A stretch of DNA of 64,000 bases. It comes from Legionella maioricensis (GTDB lineage: Bacteria; Pseudomonadota; Gammaproteobacteria; Legionellales; Legionellaceae). The notes under the pieces are model-generated. The model was not told where the DNA came from and searched no databases. It worked only from the letters and a program-made list of their open reading frames with translations. Position numbers and translations under genes: made by a program. The DNA is taken from positions 1 to 64,000 of the forward strand of contig NZ_JAJKBJ010000003.1 in assembly GCF_023618015.1 (NCBI RefSeq), given 5' to 3'. Of the stretch, positions 1-9,469 are shown piece by piece. Within the stretch, counting starts at the first letter, position 1; each line of letters starts with the position of its first letter.

Positions 1-8
1 AAGTAACC

Positions 9-32
9 AGATACTGAGCTAATTCAGTATCT
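9..32 (+). terminator. 9-bp hairpin before the tRNA cluster
   Basis: Arms AGATACTGA (9-17) and TCAGTATCT (24-32) pair perfectly around a 6-base loop. No clear T-run follows, so it could be the terminator of a gene outside the window or a structured leader of the tRNA transcript. Confidence 0.3.
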
Positions 33-76
33 TAGTTGCTAAAAGTAGTTTTACAACAATATGTAAAAGCTAATAT

Positions 77-152
<76 letters not shown>

Positions 153-222
153 TCTAAGTAGAAGTGGTCGTTAACAAAATGTTGACTTTCCTTTGATCTT
201 AAAAGACAATAGCGTTCTTTTT

Positions 223-307
<85 letters not shown>

Positions 308-327
308 GTTAAAAGAAAAGATAGAAA

Positions 328-401
328 GCGGGTGTAGTTCAATGGTAGAACTTCAGCCTTCCAAGCTGATAGCGTGGGTTCGATTCCCATCACCCGCTCC
401 A
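328..401 (+). tRNA. tRNA-Gly (anticodon TCC)
   Basis: A 74-nt cloverleaf with acceptor arm GCGGGTG/CACCCGC and encoded CCA. The anticodon loop CTTCCAA gives TCC, which reads GGA/GGG codons. It is third in the tRNA cluster. Confidence 0.97.
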
Positions 402-455
402 ATAATGTAGTACAAATATTTGCTTGTTCATCGTGTTAGCAAGCTGATATGTTAA

Positions 456-531
<76 letters not shown>

Positions 532-566
532 TGTAAATATCAATTAGCAAACGGGGAGAATTTCCG

Positions 567-1757
567 ATGGCGAAGGAAAAGTTTGAACGTAAAAAGCCAC
601 ACGTTAATGTGGGCACAATTGGTCACGTAGATCATGGTAAAACGACACTAACAGCTGCGATTACAACAATCATGGCGAAGAAGTATGGTGGCACGGCTAA
701 AGCGTATGATCAGATTGACGCTGCACCAGAAGAGCGTGAGCGTGGTATTACTATTTCTACAGCGCACGTTGAATATGAGTCTGCAAACAGACACTACGCG
801 CACGTAGACTGCCCAGGACATGCTGACTATGTTAAGAACATGATCACTGGTGCTGCACAAATGGACGGCGCGATATTAGTAGTATCCGCAGCTGATGGTC
901 CTATGCCACAAACTAGAGAACATATTCTTTTATCACGACAAGTAGGTGTTCCTTATATTGTTGTGTACATGAACAAAGCAGATATGGTTGATGATGCTGA
1001 GTTATTAGAATTAGTTGAAATGGAAGTTCGTGACCTGCTAAGCAGTTATGAATTCCCTGGTGATGACATTCCAATTGTTGTTGGTTCTGCTCTGAAAGCG
1101 CTGGAAGGCGACACAAGCGAAATCGGTGTTCCATCAATTGAGAAACTGGTTGAGACATTAGACTCTTATATTCCAGAACCAGTACGTAACATTGATAAGT
1201 CATTCTTATTACCAATCGAAGACGTATTCTCTATTTCTGGACGTGGAACAGTAGTTACAGGTCGTGTGGAAAGTGGAATCATCAAAGTAGGTGAAGAAGT
1301 TGAGATTGTAGGAATACATGACACTCAAAAAACGATTTGCACAGGCGTTGAGATGTTCCGTAAACTGCTTGATGAAGGTCGTGCTGGAGATAACGTTGGT
1401 GTGTTATTACGAGGTACTAAACGTGATGAAGTTGAGCGCGGTCAAGTACTTGCTAAGCCAGGCACAATCAAGCCACACACTAAATTTGAAGCAGAAGTGT
1501 ATGTGTTGTCAAAAGAAGAAGGTGGTCGTCACACTCCATTCTTTAATGGCTATCGTCCACAATTCTACTTCAGAACTACAGACGTAACAGGTACTTGTGA
1601 CCTACCATCTGGCACAGAAATGGTAATGCCGGGAGATAACGTACAGTTAACTATCAATCTGCATGCACCAATCGCGATGACTGAAGGTTTACGTTTCGCA
1701 ATTCGGGAAGGTGGCCGTACTGTAGGCGCCGGTGTTGTTGCTAAGATAATCGAGTAA
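567..1757 (+). CDS. tuf: Elongation factor Tu, copy 1 (tRNA-linked, tufB-type)
   Basis: This 396-residue translational GTPase delivers aminoacyl-tRNA to the ribosomal A site. The G1 motif GHVDHGKT is near residues 19-26, G3 DCPGHADY near 81-88 and G4 NKAD near 136-139. The effector-region motif ERERGITI is also present, and the length is standard. The ATG is preceded by GGGGAG at suitable distance. The encoded protein is identical to the second copy at 16873-18063. At DNA level the two copies differ by only six synonymous bases that I could find: five within codons 13-22 and one in codon 393. Confidence 0.98.
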   Translation: MAKEKFERKKPHVNVGTIGHVDHGKTTLTAAITTIMAKKYGGTAKAYDQIDAAPEERERGITISTAHVEYESANRHYAHVDCPGHADYVKNMITGAAQMDGAILVVSAADGPMPQTREHILLSRQVGVPYIVVYMNKADMVDDAELLELVEMEVRDLLSSYEFPGDDIPIVVGSALKALEGDTSEIGVPSIEKLVETLDSYIPEPVRNIDKSFLLPIEDVFSISGRGTVVTGRVESGIIKVGEEVEIVGIHDTQKTICTGVEMFRKLLDEGRAGDNVGVLLRGTKRDEVERGQVLAKPGTIKPHTKFEAEVYVLSKEEGGRHTPFFNGYRPQFYFRTTDVTGTCDLPSGTEMVMPGDNVQLTINLHAPIAMTEGLRFAIREGGRTVGAGVVAKIIE

Positions 1758-1776
1758 GAGTAAAAGGGTAACTGTG

Positions 1777-1804
1777 TTGGCATAAAATATAAGTTTTATG
1801 CCAA
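1777..1804 (+). terminator. 11-bp perfect hairpin between tuf and tRNA-Trp
   Basis: Arms TTGGCATAAAA (1777-1787) and TTTTATGCCAA (1794-1804) enclose the loop TATAAG. tRNA-Trp begins 8 bases later and no long T-run follows. It is therefore either a leaky terminator or an RNA-processing stem separating the tuf mRNA from tRNA-Trp. Confidence 0.5.
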
Positions 1805-1811
1805 TTAATTT

Positions 1812-1887
1812 AGGCCAGTAGCTCAATTGGCAGAGTGGCGGTCTCCAAAACCGCAGGTTGGGGGTTCGATTCCCTCCTGGCCTGCCA
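1812..1887 (+). tRNA. tRNA-Trp (anticodon CCA)
   Basis: A 76-nt cloverleaf with acceptor arm AGGCCAG/CTGGCCT, discriminator G and encoded CCA. The anticodon loop CTCCAAA gives CCA. It sits between tuf and secE, a placement shared by many proteobacteria, and ends 14 nt before the secE start. Confidence 0.97.
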
Positions 1888-1901
1888 ACTACCAAGTAAA
1901 T

Positions 1902-2273
1902 ATGAATAGTTCAAACGAAAATCAAAGTAAAATAAAAGATATCTTGTCTTGGCTAGCGGTAATATTAATTACTGCAGGGGCCTTTTTTTGTACCTATTAT
2001 TACACTTTTTCAGGTCCGATTCAGGCTATGATTTGGCTTGGTTGGTTAGTATTAACTTTATTCCTTGGCTACCTAACTACTAAGGGTAAGCAAGTATTTG
2101 AATTTGCCCAAGAGGCTAAAGTTGAGTTGTTGAAAGTTGTTTGGCCGACGCGTCAAGAAACGATTCAGACAACAACTATAGTAATGGTAATGGTTACGCT
2201 GACTGGATTCATACTCTGGGGAGTTGATTCCATGATGATGTGGGCAATTGCTAAAATAACACATTTAGGGTGA
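1902..2273 (+). CDS. secE: Preprotein translocase subunit SecE
   Basis: This small inner-membrane subunit clamps SecY in the SecYEG channel. The 123-residue protein has hydrophobic segments near residues 14-36 and 41-58. The conserved amphipathic stretch [16 protein letters not shown] near 75-90 precedes the third membrane helix (about 95-118), giving the three-helix SecE form of gammaproteobacteria. I chose ATG 1902; an in-frame upstream ATG would lie inside tRNA-Trp. The stop overlaps the nusG start (GTGA). Confidence 0.95.
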   Translation: MNSSNENQSKIKDILSWLAVILITAGAFFCTYYYTFSGPIQAMIWLGWLVLTLFLGYLTTKGKQVFEFAQEAKVELLKVVWPTRQETIQTTTIVMVMVTLTGFILWGVDSMMMWAIAKITHLG

Positions 2274-2824
2274 ATACGGTGGACGAACTCAAATCTAAAC
2301 AGTGGTACGTTGTTCATGCCTATTCAGGATATGAGAATTTTGTAATGCGTGAAATAACTTCGCGTGCACTACACCATAATCTACAAGATAAAATTGGTGA
2401 AGTAGTCGTACCGTCTGAAGAAGTTGTAGAAATGCGCTCAGGTCAAAAGCGCAAGAGTACTCGAAAGTTTTTCCCAGGTTATGTACTGGTCAATATGGTA
2501 ATGGATGATCAAACCTGGCATATGGTAAGGGCAATACCCAGAGTGTTAGGCTTTATTGGCGGAACCAGTCAAACGCCTACACCAATTACAGATAAAGAAG
2601 CTCGTGCCATTATGCAGCGGGTTGAAGATGGTGTTACCAAACCAAGGCCAAAAGTTCTTTTCGAACCAGGCGAAGTCGTTAGAGTTAAAGAAGGACCATT
2701 TGTTGACTTTAATGGCGTGGTTGAAGAAGTTAATTATGAGAAGAATAGATTAAGAGTGGCTGTTCTTATTTTCGGGCGATCAACACCCGTAGAACTTGAA
2801 TTTAGTCAAGTAGAAAAGACATAG
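2270..2824 (+). CDS. nusG: Transcription termination/antitermination factor NusG
   Basis: NusG binds RNA polymerase, suppresses pausing and couples transcription to Rho and to the ribosome. The 184-residue protein starts with the NGN domain ([13 protein letters not shown] near 10-22; FPGYVLV near 68-74). It ends with a KOW domain ([20 protein letters not shown], about 132-151). The GTG start overlaps the secE stop by four bases, implying coupled translation. An in-frame GTG at 2279 is an alternative start that would remove three residues. Confidence 0.96.
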   Translation: MNTVDELKSKQWYVVHAYSGYENFVMREITSRALHHNLQDKIGEVVVPSEEVVEMRSGQKRKSTRKFFPGYVLVNMVMDDQTWHMVRAIPRVLGFIGGTSQTPTPITDKEARAIMQRVEDGVTKPRPKVLFEPGEVVRVKEGPFVDFNGVVEEVNYEKNRLRVAVLIFGRSTPVELEFSQVEKT

Positions 2825-2895
2825 ATTAAATTAATCTGTTTGTTGGTCAAAATTACTTGATTAACAATAAAAATAGATAAATAAAGATTTATAAA

Positions 2896-2968
2896 ACCGG
2901 GGAGCTAGTACTTTTGATGATGGCTAATCCAGTGTCTCAATAAGCTAGCGCTTGACCCATAAGGAGTA
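2896..2968 (+). promoter_or_regulatory. Leader of rplK-rplA mRNA, likely L1 autoregulatory site
   Basis: The 147-bp gap before rplK carries a GGGGAGCTAG segment that can pair with CTAGCGCTTGACCC just upstream of the AAGGAG ribosome binding site (GCTAG with CTAGC, GGG with CCC). L1 is known to repress the L11-L1 operon by binding an rRNA-like structure at this position. The assignment rests on position and pairing only. AT-rich DNA at 2858-2895 probably holds the promoter, but I see no convincing -35/-10 pair. Confidence 0.45.
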
Positions 2969-2971
2969 AAC

Positions 2972-3406
2972 ATGGCAAAAAAAGTAGAAGCATATATTAA
3001 GTTACAAATTCCAGCAGGAAAAGCAAATCCAAGTCCACCAGTTGGTCCAGCATTGGGACAACGCGGTGTAAACATTATGGAGTTTTGTAAAGCATTTAAC
3101 GCAGCAACACAACAAATGGAACAAGGATTACCTACTCCTGTTGTGATAACTGTATATAGTGACCGTAGTTTCACCTTTGTTACCAAAACCCCACCAGCTT
3201 CAGTATTACTGAAAAAAGCTGCTGGCATTCAAAGTGGCAGTGGTACACCTAATACGAAGAAAGTAGCTAAGCTGAACGTCAAACAACTCGAAGAGATTGC
3301 AAAGATTAAGGAACCAGACTTAACTGCAGCAGATCTCGCGGCGGCTGTTAGAAGTATTGCAGGTACGGCGCGCAGCATGGGTATTGAAGTTGAAGGTTTA
3401 GAATAA
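2972..3406 (+). CDS. rplK: 50S ribosomal protein L11
   Basis: This 144-residue protein of the GTPase-associated centre binds 23S rRNA with L10 and takes part in factor-dependent GTP hydrolysis and the stringent response. The proline-rich N-terminal segment [19 protein letters not shown] (about 14-32) and the C-terminal rRNA-binding domain ending in [15 protein letters not shown] are diagnostic. AAGGAG stands just upstream of the ATG. rplA follows 9 bp later. Confidence 0.97.
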   Translation: MAKKVEAYIKLQIPAGKANPSPPVGPALGQRGVNIMEFCKAFNAATQQMEQGLPTPVVITVYSDRSFTFVTKTPPASVLLKKAAGIQSGSGTPNTKKVAKLNVKQLEEIAKIKEPDLTAADLAAAVRSIAGTARSMGIEVEGLE

Positions 3407-3415
3407 GGGGTTACC

Positions 3416-4111
3416 ATGGCAAAGTTAACTAAAAAGCAAAAAAAGATTGTAGAAGCGATTAAAGCAAATCATTTATATAACGTTCACGATGCAGTTGCAC
3501 TGTTAAAACAATTTGCGTCAACTAAGTTTCGTGAGAGTTTGGATATTAGTGTGAACCTTGGTGTCGATCCACGCAAATCAGACCAAGTAGTGCGCTCTTC
3601 AACTAATCTACCTAAAGGTACTGGTAAAGTAGTTCGTGTAGCTGTTTTTGCGCAAGGCGACAATGCGACTAAAGCAAAGAATGCTGGTGCTGATATAGTA
3701 GGATTTGAAGATTTAGCCGAGCAAATTAAAAGTGGCTCTATGGATTTCGATGTTGTTATAGCCACTCCTGATGCAATGCGTATTGTGGGTCAGTTGGGTC
3801 AAATTTTAGGACCAAGAGGTTTGATGCCTAATCCTAAAGTCGGTACTGTAACTACTAACGTTGAAGCTGCAGTTAATGATGCTAAATCAGGACAGGTTCG
3901 ATATAGAACAGATAAAAACGGTATTATTCATTGCTCAGTTGGTAAAGCTGATTTCTCGGCCGAAGACGTACTGGAAAACATAACAGCCTTAATCGTTGAC
4001 CTGAAAAAAGCGAAGCCTGCTTCATCTAAAGGTCAGTATTTGAAGAAAATATCATTATCAACAACTATGGGACCTGGTCTACCTATTGATATTTCATCAA
4101 TACCTGTGTAA
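3416..4111 (+). CDS. rplA: 50S ribosomal protein L1
   Basis: The 231-residue L1-stalk protein assists release of deacylated tRNA and in related bacteria represses its own operon. The signature stretch from [17 protein letters not shown] (about 125-141) is intact, as is [19 protein letters not shown] (about 159-177). The length is normal. A 174-bp gap with an L10-type leader separates it from rplJ. Confidence 0.97.
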   Translation: MAKLTKKQKKIVEAIKANHLYNVHDAVALLKQFASTKFRESLDISVNLGVDPRKSDQVVRSSTNLPKGTGKVVRVAVFAQGDNATKAKNAGADIVGFEDLAEQIKSGSMDFDVVIATPDAMRIVGQLGQILGPRGLMPNPKVGTVTTNVEAAVNDAKSGQVRYRTDKNGIIHCSVGKADFSAEDVLENITALIVDLKKAKPASSKGQYLKKISLSTTMGPGLPIDISSIPV

Positions 4112-4132
4112 GATACCAACCCATTTCAAGAA

Positions 4133-4225
4133 TTCACGGCATAGATTTGGTTCCATGCCGTCGAAGACCGCAGGTGCTAACGCTTAATTTCCTGCGCAGA
4201 CGGTGAACCGGCTCCGAACATAATC
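4133..4225 (+). promoter_or_regulatory. L10 leader (rplJL autoregulation)
   Basis: The rplA-rplJ gap contains the recognisable L10-leader core CCGTCGAAGACCGCAGG followed by CCTGCGCAGACGG. These segments pair with each other (GCAGG/CCTGC; CCGTC/GACGG), and a CGGCAT/ATGCCG stem lies just upstream. In other gammaproteobacteria the L10-(L7/L12) complex binds this structure to repress translation of rplJL. Exact ends are approximate. Confidence 0.78.
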
Positions 4226-4285
4226 AGAGGCGGCCACCATAACTGTCAAGTCCTTGTGATTTGTACAAATTAGGAGGTCAGTAAC

Positions 4286-4810
4286 GTGACATTAAATTTA
4301 GCTGCAAAAAAAGCCGTTGTTGAAGAAGTGACTGCAGTCGCGTCTAAGGCTATTTCAGCAGTGGTTGCTGATTATCGCGGTTTAACTGTTAATCAAATGA
4401 CGCAGTTACGTAGTCAAGCAAGAAAATCTGGTGTTTATCTTCGCGTTGTAAGAAATACTTTAACAAGAAGGGCTTTTAAAAATACTGAATTTGAATGCTT
4501 AAGTGACTTACTAGTAGGTCCACTATTTATTGCTTTATCACTAGAGGCACCAAGTGATGCGGCAAGACTACTTAAAGAATTCACCAAAACATTTGATAAA
4601 CTTGAGATTAAAGCCTTATCAGTAGGTGGTAAAGTTTACAGCGCTAATCAAATTGATGCTGTTGCAAGCTTACCAACACGTGATGAAGCAATTGCCAAGT
4701 TAATGTATGTGATGAAAGCGCCAGTTGAGAAATTTGTCCGTACTCTTGCAGAGCCACACGCTAAACTAGTGAGAACTCTGGCAGCAGTAAAAGATAAGAA
4801 AGCAGGATAA
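4286..4810 (+). CDS. rplJ: 50S ribosomal protein L10
   Basis: This 174-residue base of the ribosomal stalk anchors L7/L12 dimers and binds 23S rRNA next to L11. The N-terminal domain carries SAVVADYRGLTVNQMTQLR (about 24-42) and VYLRVVRNTLTRRA. The C-terminal helix that binds L7/L12 (FVRTLAEPHAKLVRTLAAV) is present. It starts at GTG 4286 with AGGAGG eight bases upstream. The L10 leader lies upstream and rplL follows after 41 bp. Confidence 0.96.
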   Translation: MTLNLAAKKAVVEEVTAVASKAISAVVADYRGLTVNQMTQLRSQARKSGVYLRVVRNTLTRRAFKNTEFECLSDLLVGPLFIALSLEAPSDAARLLKEFTKTFDKLEIKALSVGGKVYSANQIDAVASLPTRDEAIAKLMYVMKAPVEKFVRTLAEPHAKLVRTLAAVKDKKAG

Positions 4811-4851
4811 TCCGCTTAATCATTAATTTATTTTATAATTAGGAGCTAGTA

Positions 4852-5226
4852 ATGGCTGTGTCAAAAAATGATATTTTAGAAACAATCTCCAATATGTCTG
4901 TTATGGAAGTTGTTGAATTAATCGAAGCAATGGAAGAAAAATTTAACGTATCTGCTGCCGCTGCTGCTGTAGCTGTTGCTGCACCAAGTGCTGCTGCTGC
5001 CGCTGCTGAAGAGCAAACAGAATTCAACGTTATAATGACAAGCTTCGGCGCTAACAAAGTTGGCGTTATTAAAGTAATTCGTGGCATAACTGGTCTTGGC
5101 TTAAAAGAAGCTAAAGACTTAGTAGAAGGTGCTCCTTCAACTGTTAAAGAAGGTGTATCTAAAGACGAAGCTGCTAGCATCAAGAAAGAGCTTGAAGAAG
5201 CTGGTGCTACAGTAGAAGTTAAATAA
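4852..5226 (+). CDS. rplL: 50S ribosomal protein L7/L12
   Basis: This 124-residue stalk protein recruits translation factors. The N-terminal dimerisation domain (1-33) is followed by an unusually pure alanine hinge (about 36-58, almost only Ala with a few Val, Pro and Ser). The C-terminal domain has [20 protein letters not shown] and [11 protein letters not shown] hairpin lies in the following 89-bp gap before rpoB, as in other rplL-rpoB junctions. Confidence 0.97.
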   Translation: MAVSKNDILETISNMSVMEVVELIEAMEEKFNVSAAAAAVAVAAPSAAAAAAEEQTEFNVIMTSFGANKVGVIKVIRGITGLGLKEAKDLVEGAPSTVKEGVSKDEAASIKKELEEAGATVEVK

Positions 5227-5248
5227 TTAAGATATAAAAGTCTATTTG

Positions 5249-5274
5249 ACCCAGTCATGTTTACATGGCTGGGT
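5249..5274 (+). terminator. Attenuator-like hairpin between rplL and rpoB
   Basis: ACCCAGTCATG (5249-5259) pairs with CATGGCTGGGT (5264-5274) around the loop TTTA; 10 pairs are Watson-Crick and one is G-T. Only three T bases follow. In E. coli a partial terminator at this position makes stalk proteins exceed RNA polymerase subunits; this stem probably acts the same way. Confidence 0.55.
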
Positions 5275-5315
5275 TTACGTGTTTGAAGTCATCAATAATT
5301 TACAGAGGAAACACC

Positions 5316-8300
5316 ATGGCCGTTGCAGAAGCTAAACCTCAATATTCACATGCTGAGAAAAAACGATTTCGCAAAAGCTTTGGTAAGCAGACCGATAAAA
5401 TGGCAATACCAAATCTGCTTGAAATCCAACTTAAATCCTATAGGGATTTTCTCCAGGCTGATAGTAAGTTAAGTGAACATCTTAACACCGGATTACATGC
5501 AGCATTCTCATCTGTGTTTCCAATTGAAAGTTTTTCTGGCAATGCAAGGCTCGAATATGTTGGTTATAAATTAGGTGAACCAGCATTTGATGTACGTGAG
5601 TGCAAACTGCGTGGTTTAACTTATTCGGCGCCATTACGGGTTAAAATAAGACTTGTTGTTCTTGATAAGGACGCGAGCGATGAACCCAAGCCAGTTAAAG
5701 ATATTAGAGAACAAGATGTATTCATGGGTGAAATACCCTTAATGACCGATGTTGGTACATTTGTTGTAAATGGCACTGAGAGAGTAGTTGTGTCACAGCT
5801 ACACCGTTCTCCAGGCGTTATATTTGAGCACGATAAAGGTAAAACTCACTCATCAGGAAAGCTGCTCTATTCTGCTCGTATTATCCCTTACCGTGGTTCA
5901 TGGTTAGACTTCGAATTTGATCCTAAAGATTGCGTCTATGTTCGTATTGATAGAAGACGTAAATTACCAGTAAGTATCTTACTAAGAGCTTTAGGTTATG
6001 AAGCCGAAGATATTCTGAGTGAATTTTTCGAAACAACCAGTTGCCATCTTAAAAATGGTGAATATCATATTGATTTAATCCCACAAAGATTACGTGGTGA
6101 AATTGCCTCTTTTGATATTCTTGTTCCCGAAACAGGCGAACTAATAGTTGAACAAGGTCGAAGAATAACTGCCAGACATATTAAGCAAATGGAAAAATGC
6201 CAAATGCAAGATCTGGTTGTGCCACGAGACTATTTAATTGGCAAAACATTAGCTAAAAACGTCATCGATACTTTAACCGGTGAGTTTGTTGCTAAAGCTA
6301 ACGACGAGATTACTGAAGAGCTATTAGATGTAATGGCTAGTAACGGAATTCTTCAAATAGATATGATCTACACAAACGATTTAGATCATGGTTCGTACAT
6401 CTCTGATACATTGAAAATAGATCCTACTTCAAGCCAATTAGAGGCATTGGTCGAAATTTATCGAATGATGCGTCCAGGAGAGCCACCAACTAAAGAAGCA
6501 GCTGAAGCATTATTCAAAAATCTATTTTTTGTTGATGACCGATATGATTTATCTGCTGTTGGTCGGATGAAATTCAACCGCCGTGTGGGTAGAAAAAATG
6601 ATGATGGTCCAGGTACTTTAACTAAAGAAGATATCATGGCTGTTATTAAGACTTTAATTGATATCAGAAACGGTATCGGTATGGTTGATGACATTGACCA
6701 TTTAGGTAACCGTAGAGTTCGAAGCGTCGGCGAGATGGCCGAAAACCAATTTAGAGTTGGTTTAGTCCGTGTAGAGCGTGCTGTTAAAGAGCGACTCAGC
6801 CTTGTTGAATCAGAAAACCTGATGCCTCAGGATTTAATCAATGCTAAGCCTGTATCCGCAGCTGTTAAAGAGTTCTTTGGTTCCAGCCAGCTGTCTCAAT
6901 TTATGGATCAAGTTAACCCATTATCAGGGGTAACCCATAAACGCAGAGTTTCAGCTTTAGGCCCAGGTGGTTTAACTCGTGAACGAGCAGGGTTTGAAGT
7001 CCGTGACGTTCATACAACTCACTACGGTCGAGTTTGTCCTATTGAAACTCCTGAAGGTCCAAACATTGGATTAATTAATTCTCTCTCTGTTTATGCCAGA
7101 ACAAACGACTATGGATTTATTGAAACACCATGTCGGAAGGTTATTGATGGGCGTGTTACTGATGAAATTGAATATTTATCTGCTATTGAAGAAGTAGATC
7201 AATATATCGCTCAATCAAGCGTTGCGCTTGATGAACAAGGCAATATTTTGGCTGATCTGGTTCCCTGCAGACATCAAAATGAATTTTCATTAACAACACC
7301 AGATAAAATAAATTATATGGACGTGTCACCCAAGCAGATCGTCTCTGTTGCTGCTTCATTAATTCCTTTCCTTGAGCATGATGATGCGAACAGAGCTTTG
7401 ATGGGATCCAACATGCAGCGTCAGGCCGTTCCTACTTTACGTTCAGAGAAGCCATTAGTTGGTACAGGAATGGAGCGAATTGTTGCTTCGGATTCAGGTG
7501 TTTCTGTTGTAGCAAAACGTGGTGGAATAATTGATTTGGTTGATGCTTCGCGTATTGTTGTTCGAGTGAATGATGACGAAACAACAGCAGGTGAAACAGG
7601 GGTAGATATTTATAACCTGACAAAATATTTCCGCTCAAATCAGGATACTTGTATTAACCAACGTCCGATTGTTTCTACTGGTGATTACATACAAAGAGGC
7701 GATGTGCTCGCCGATGGTCCTTGTACAGATATGGGCGAGTTAGCGTTAGGACAAAATTTACTAGTCGCATTTATGCCTTGGAATGGTTATAACTTCGAGG
7801 ACTCGATTCTTATATCAGAACGAATAGTTCAAGAGGACCGATTTACTACCATTCATATCGAAGAATTAACCTGTATCGCACGTGATACCAAACTAGGGAC
7901 TGAAGAAATTACTGCAGATATTCCTAATGTTGGTGAGTCTGCATTATCTAATCTGGATGAGTCAGGTGTGGTGTATATTGGTGCAGAAGTTAATACTGGC
8001 GATATATTAGTTGGTAAAGTAACACCTAAGGGCGAAACACAACTGACACCAGAAGAAAAGTTGTTAAGAGCAATATTTGGTGAAAAAGCCTCCGATGTTA
8101 AAGACTCTTCGCTGCGTGTTCCATCAGGTATGAACGGCACAGTTATTGATGTACAGGTATTTACACGAGATGGTCTTGATAAAGATGCTCGTGCGAAAAG
8201 TATCGAAGAAGAACATTTAACTCGAGTACGTAAAGACTTAATCGATGAGCGACGTATCCGCGAAGAAGATATCTATCATCGTGTATCTAATTTACTTTTA

Positions 8301-9422
8301 GATAAAGTAGCTAACGGCGGACCTAATAGCCTAAAACCAGGCTCCAAAATCACCGAAGAGTACTTACAAAAAGTTAATAGAGAAAAATGGTTTGATATTC
8401 GATTGGATAATGATGAGATTAGCCAACAGCTAGAACAATTATCAAAACAGCTGGAACTTCTATCAAAAGAAATGGAAAAACGTTTTAATGATAGCCGTAA
8501 GAAGATTATTCAAGGTGATGATCTTGCTCCTGGCGTGTTAAAAATTGTTAAAGTGTACTTGGCGGTTAAACGACGAATTCAGCCTGGTGATAAAATGGCT
8601 GGTCGGCACGGTAACAAAGGGGTTATTTCAATTGTTGTTCCCATTGAAGATATGCCCCATATGGAAGATGGAACTGCAGTTGACATAGTTCTTAACCCAC
8701 TAGGCGTACCATCACGTATGAATATTGGACAGGTTTTGGAGACTCACCTGGGCTTAGCTGCGAAAGGATTGGGAATTAAACTCTCCCAAATGCTGGATAG
8801 TAAAAAATCAGCAGAAGATATTAAGTCATTCCTGCATAAAATTTATAACCATGATGACGTTCAACGAGTTAATCTTGATTGTCTGAATGAAGCAGAGTTG
8901 TTCCGATTAGCGGATAATCTGCGTGCGGGAGTTCCAATGGCCACACCAGTATTTGACGGTGCATCCGAGGCTGAGATTAAAAGGATGTTGCAATTGGCAG
9001 ATTTACCTGCTGATGGAAAAACAACTTTGATCGATGGAAGAACTGGTAACAAATTTGATAATCCAGTAACTGTAGGTTATATGTACATGCTGAAACTGAA
9101 TCACTTGGTTGATGATAAGATGCATGCTCGTTCAACCGGTTCATATAGTTTGGTAACCCAACAACCACTTGGCGGTAAAGCCCAGTTTGGTGGACAGCGA
9201 TTCGGGGAAATGGAGGTTTGGGCATTAGAAGCTTATGGTGCAGCATATACCTTACAGGAAATGTTGACTGTGAAATCAGATGACGTTGGAGGTAGGACAA
9301 AGATCTACAAAAATATAGTCGATGGAGACCATCGTATGGACCCAGGCATGCCTGAATCTTTCAATGTGTTATTGAAAGAAATTCGAGCACTGGGAATTGA
9401 TATCGAATTAGATCACGATTAA
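5316..9422 (+). CDS. rpoB: RNA polymerase subunit beta
   Basis: The 1368-residue beta subunit forms the catalytic cleft with beta-prime. I chose ATG 5316 (preceded by AGAGGAAAC); an earlier in-frame ATG at 5265 overlaps the attenuator hairpin and lacks a ribosome binding site. The rifampicin pocket is wild type by eye: [14 protein letters not shown] followed by [28 protein letters not shown] and [13 protein letters not shown] are also intact. The protein ends ELDHD. rpoC follows 47 bp later. Confidence 0.98.
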   Translation: MAVAEAKPQYSHAEKKRFRKSFGKQTDKMAIPNLLEIQLKSYRDFLQADSKLSEHLNTGLHAAFSSVFPIESFSGNARLEYVGYKLGEPAFDVRECKLRGLTYSAPLRVKIRLVVLDKDASDEPKPVKDIREQDVFMGEIPLMTDVGTFVVNGTERVVVSQLHRSPGVIFEHDKGKTHSSGKLLYSARIIPYRGSWLDFEFDPKDCVYVRIDRRRKLPVSILLRALGYEAEDILSEFFETTSCHLKNGEYHIDLIPQRLRGEIASFDILVPETGELIVEQGRRITARHIKQMEKCQMQDLVVPRDYLIGKTLAKNVIDTLTGEFVAKANDEITEELLDVMASNGILQIDMIYTNDLDHGSYISDTLKIDPTSSQLEALVEIYRMMRPGEPPTKEAAEALFKNLFFVDDRYDLSAVGRMKFNRRVGRKNDDGPGTLTKEDIMAVIKTLIDIRNGIGMVDDIDHLGNRRVRSVGEMAENQFRVGLVRVERAVKERLSLVESENLMPQDLINAKPVSAAVKEFFGSSQLSQFMDQVNPLSGVTHKRRVSALGPGGLTRERAGFEVRDVHTTHYGRVCPIETPEGPNIGLINSLSVYARTNDYGFIETPCRKVIDGRVTDEIEYLSAIEEVDQYIAQSSVALDEQGNILADLVPCRHQNEFSLTTPDKINYMDVSPKQIVSVAASLIPFLEHDDANRALMGSNMQRQAVPTLRSEKPLVGTGMERIVASDSGVSVVAKRGGIIDLVDASRIVVRVNDDETTAGETGVDIYNLTKYFRSNQDTCINQRPIVSTGDYIQRGDVLADGPCTDMGELALGQNLLVAFMPWNGYNFEDSILISERIVQEDRFTTIHIEELTCIARDTKLGTEEITADIPNVGESALSNLDESGVVYIGAEVNTGDILVGKVTPKGETQLTPEEKLLRAIFGEKASDVKDSSLRVPSGMNGTVIDVQVFTRDGLDKDARAKSIEEEHLTRVRKDLIDERRIREEDIYHRVSNLLLDKVANGGPNSLKPGSKITEEYLQKVNREKWFDIRLDNDEISQQLEQLSKQLELLSKEMEKRFNDSRKKIIQGDDLAPGVLKIVKVYLAVKRRIQPGDKMAGRHGNKGVISIVVPIEDMPHMEDGTAVDIVLNPLGVPSRMNIGQVLETHLGLAAKGLGIKLSQMLDSKKSAEDIKSFLHKIYNHDDVQRVNLDCLNEAELFRLADNLRAGVPMATPVFDGASEAEIKRMLQLADLPADGKTTLIDGRTGNKFDNPVTVGYMYMLKLNHLVDDKMHARSTGSYSLVTQQPLGGKAQFGGQRFGEMEVWALEAYGAAYTLQEMLTVKSDDVGGRTKIYKNIVDGDHRMDPGMPESFNVLLKEIRALGIDIELDHD

Positions 9423-9469
9423 CTGTTCAGCGATACATACTGACTAACCATTTTTTGGAGGCATAGACT

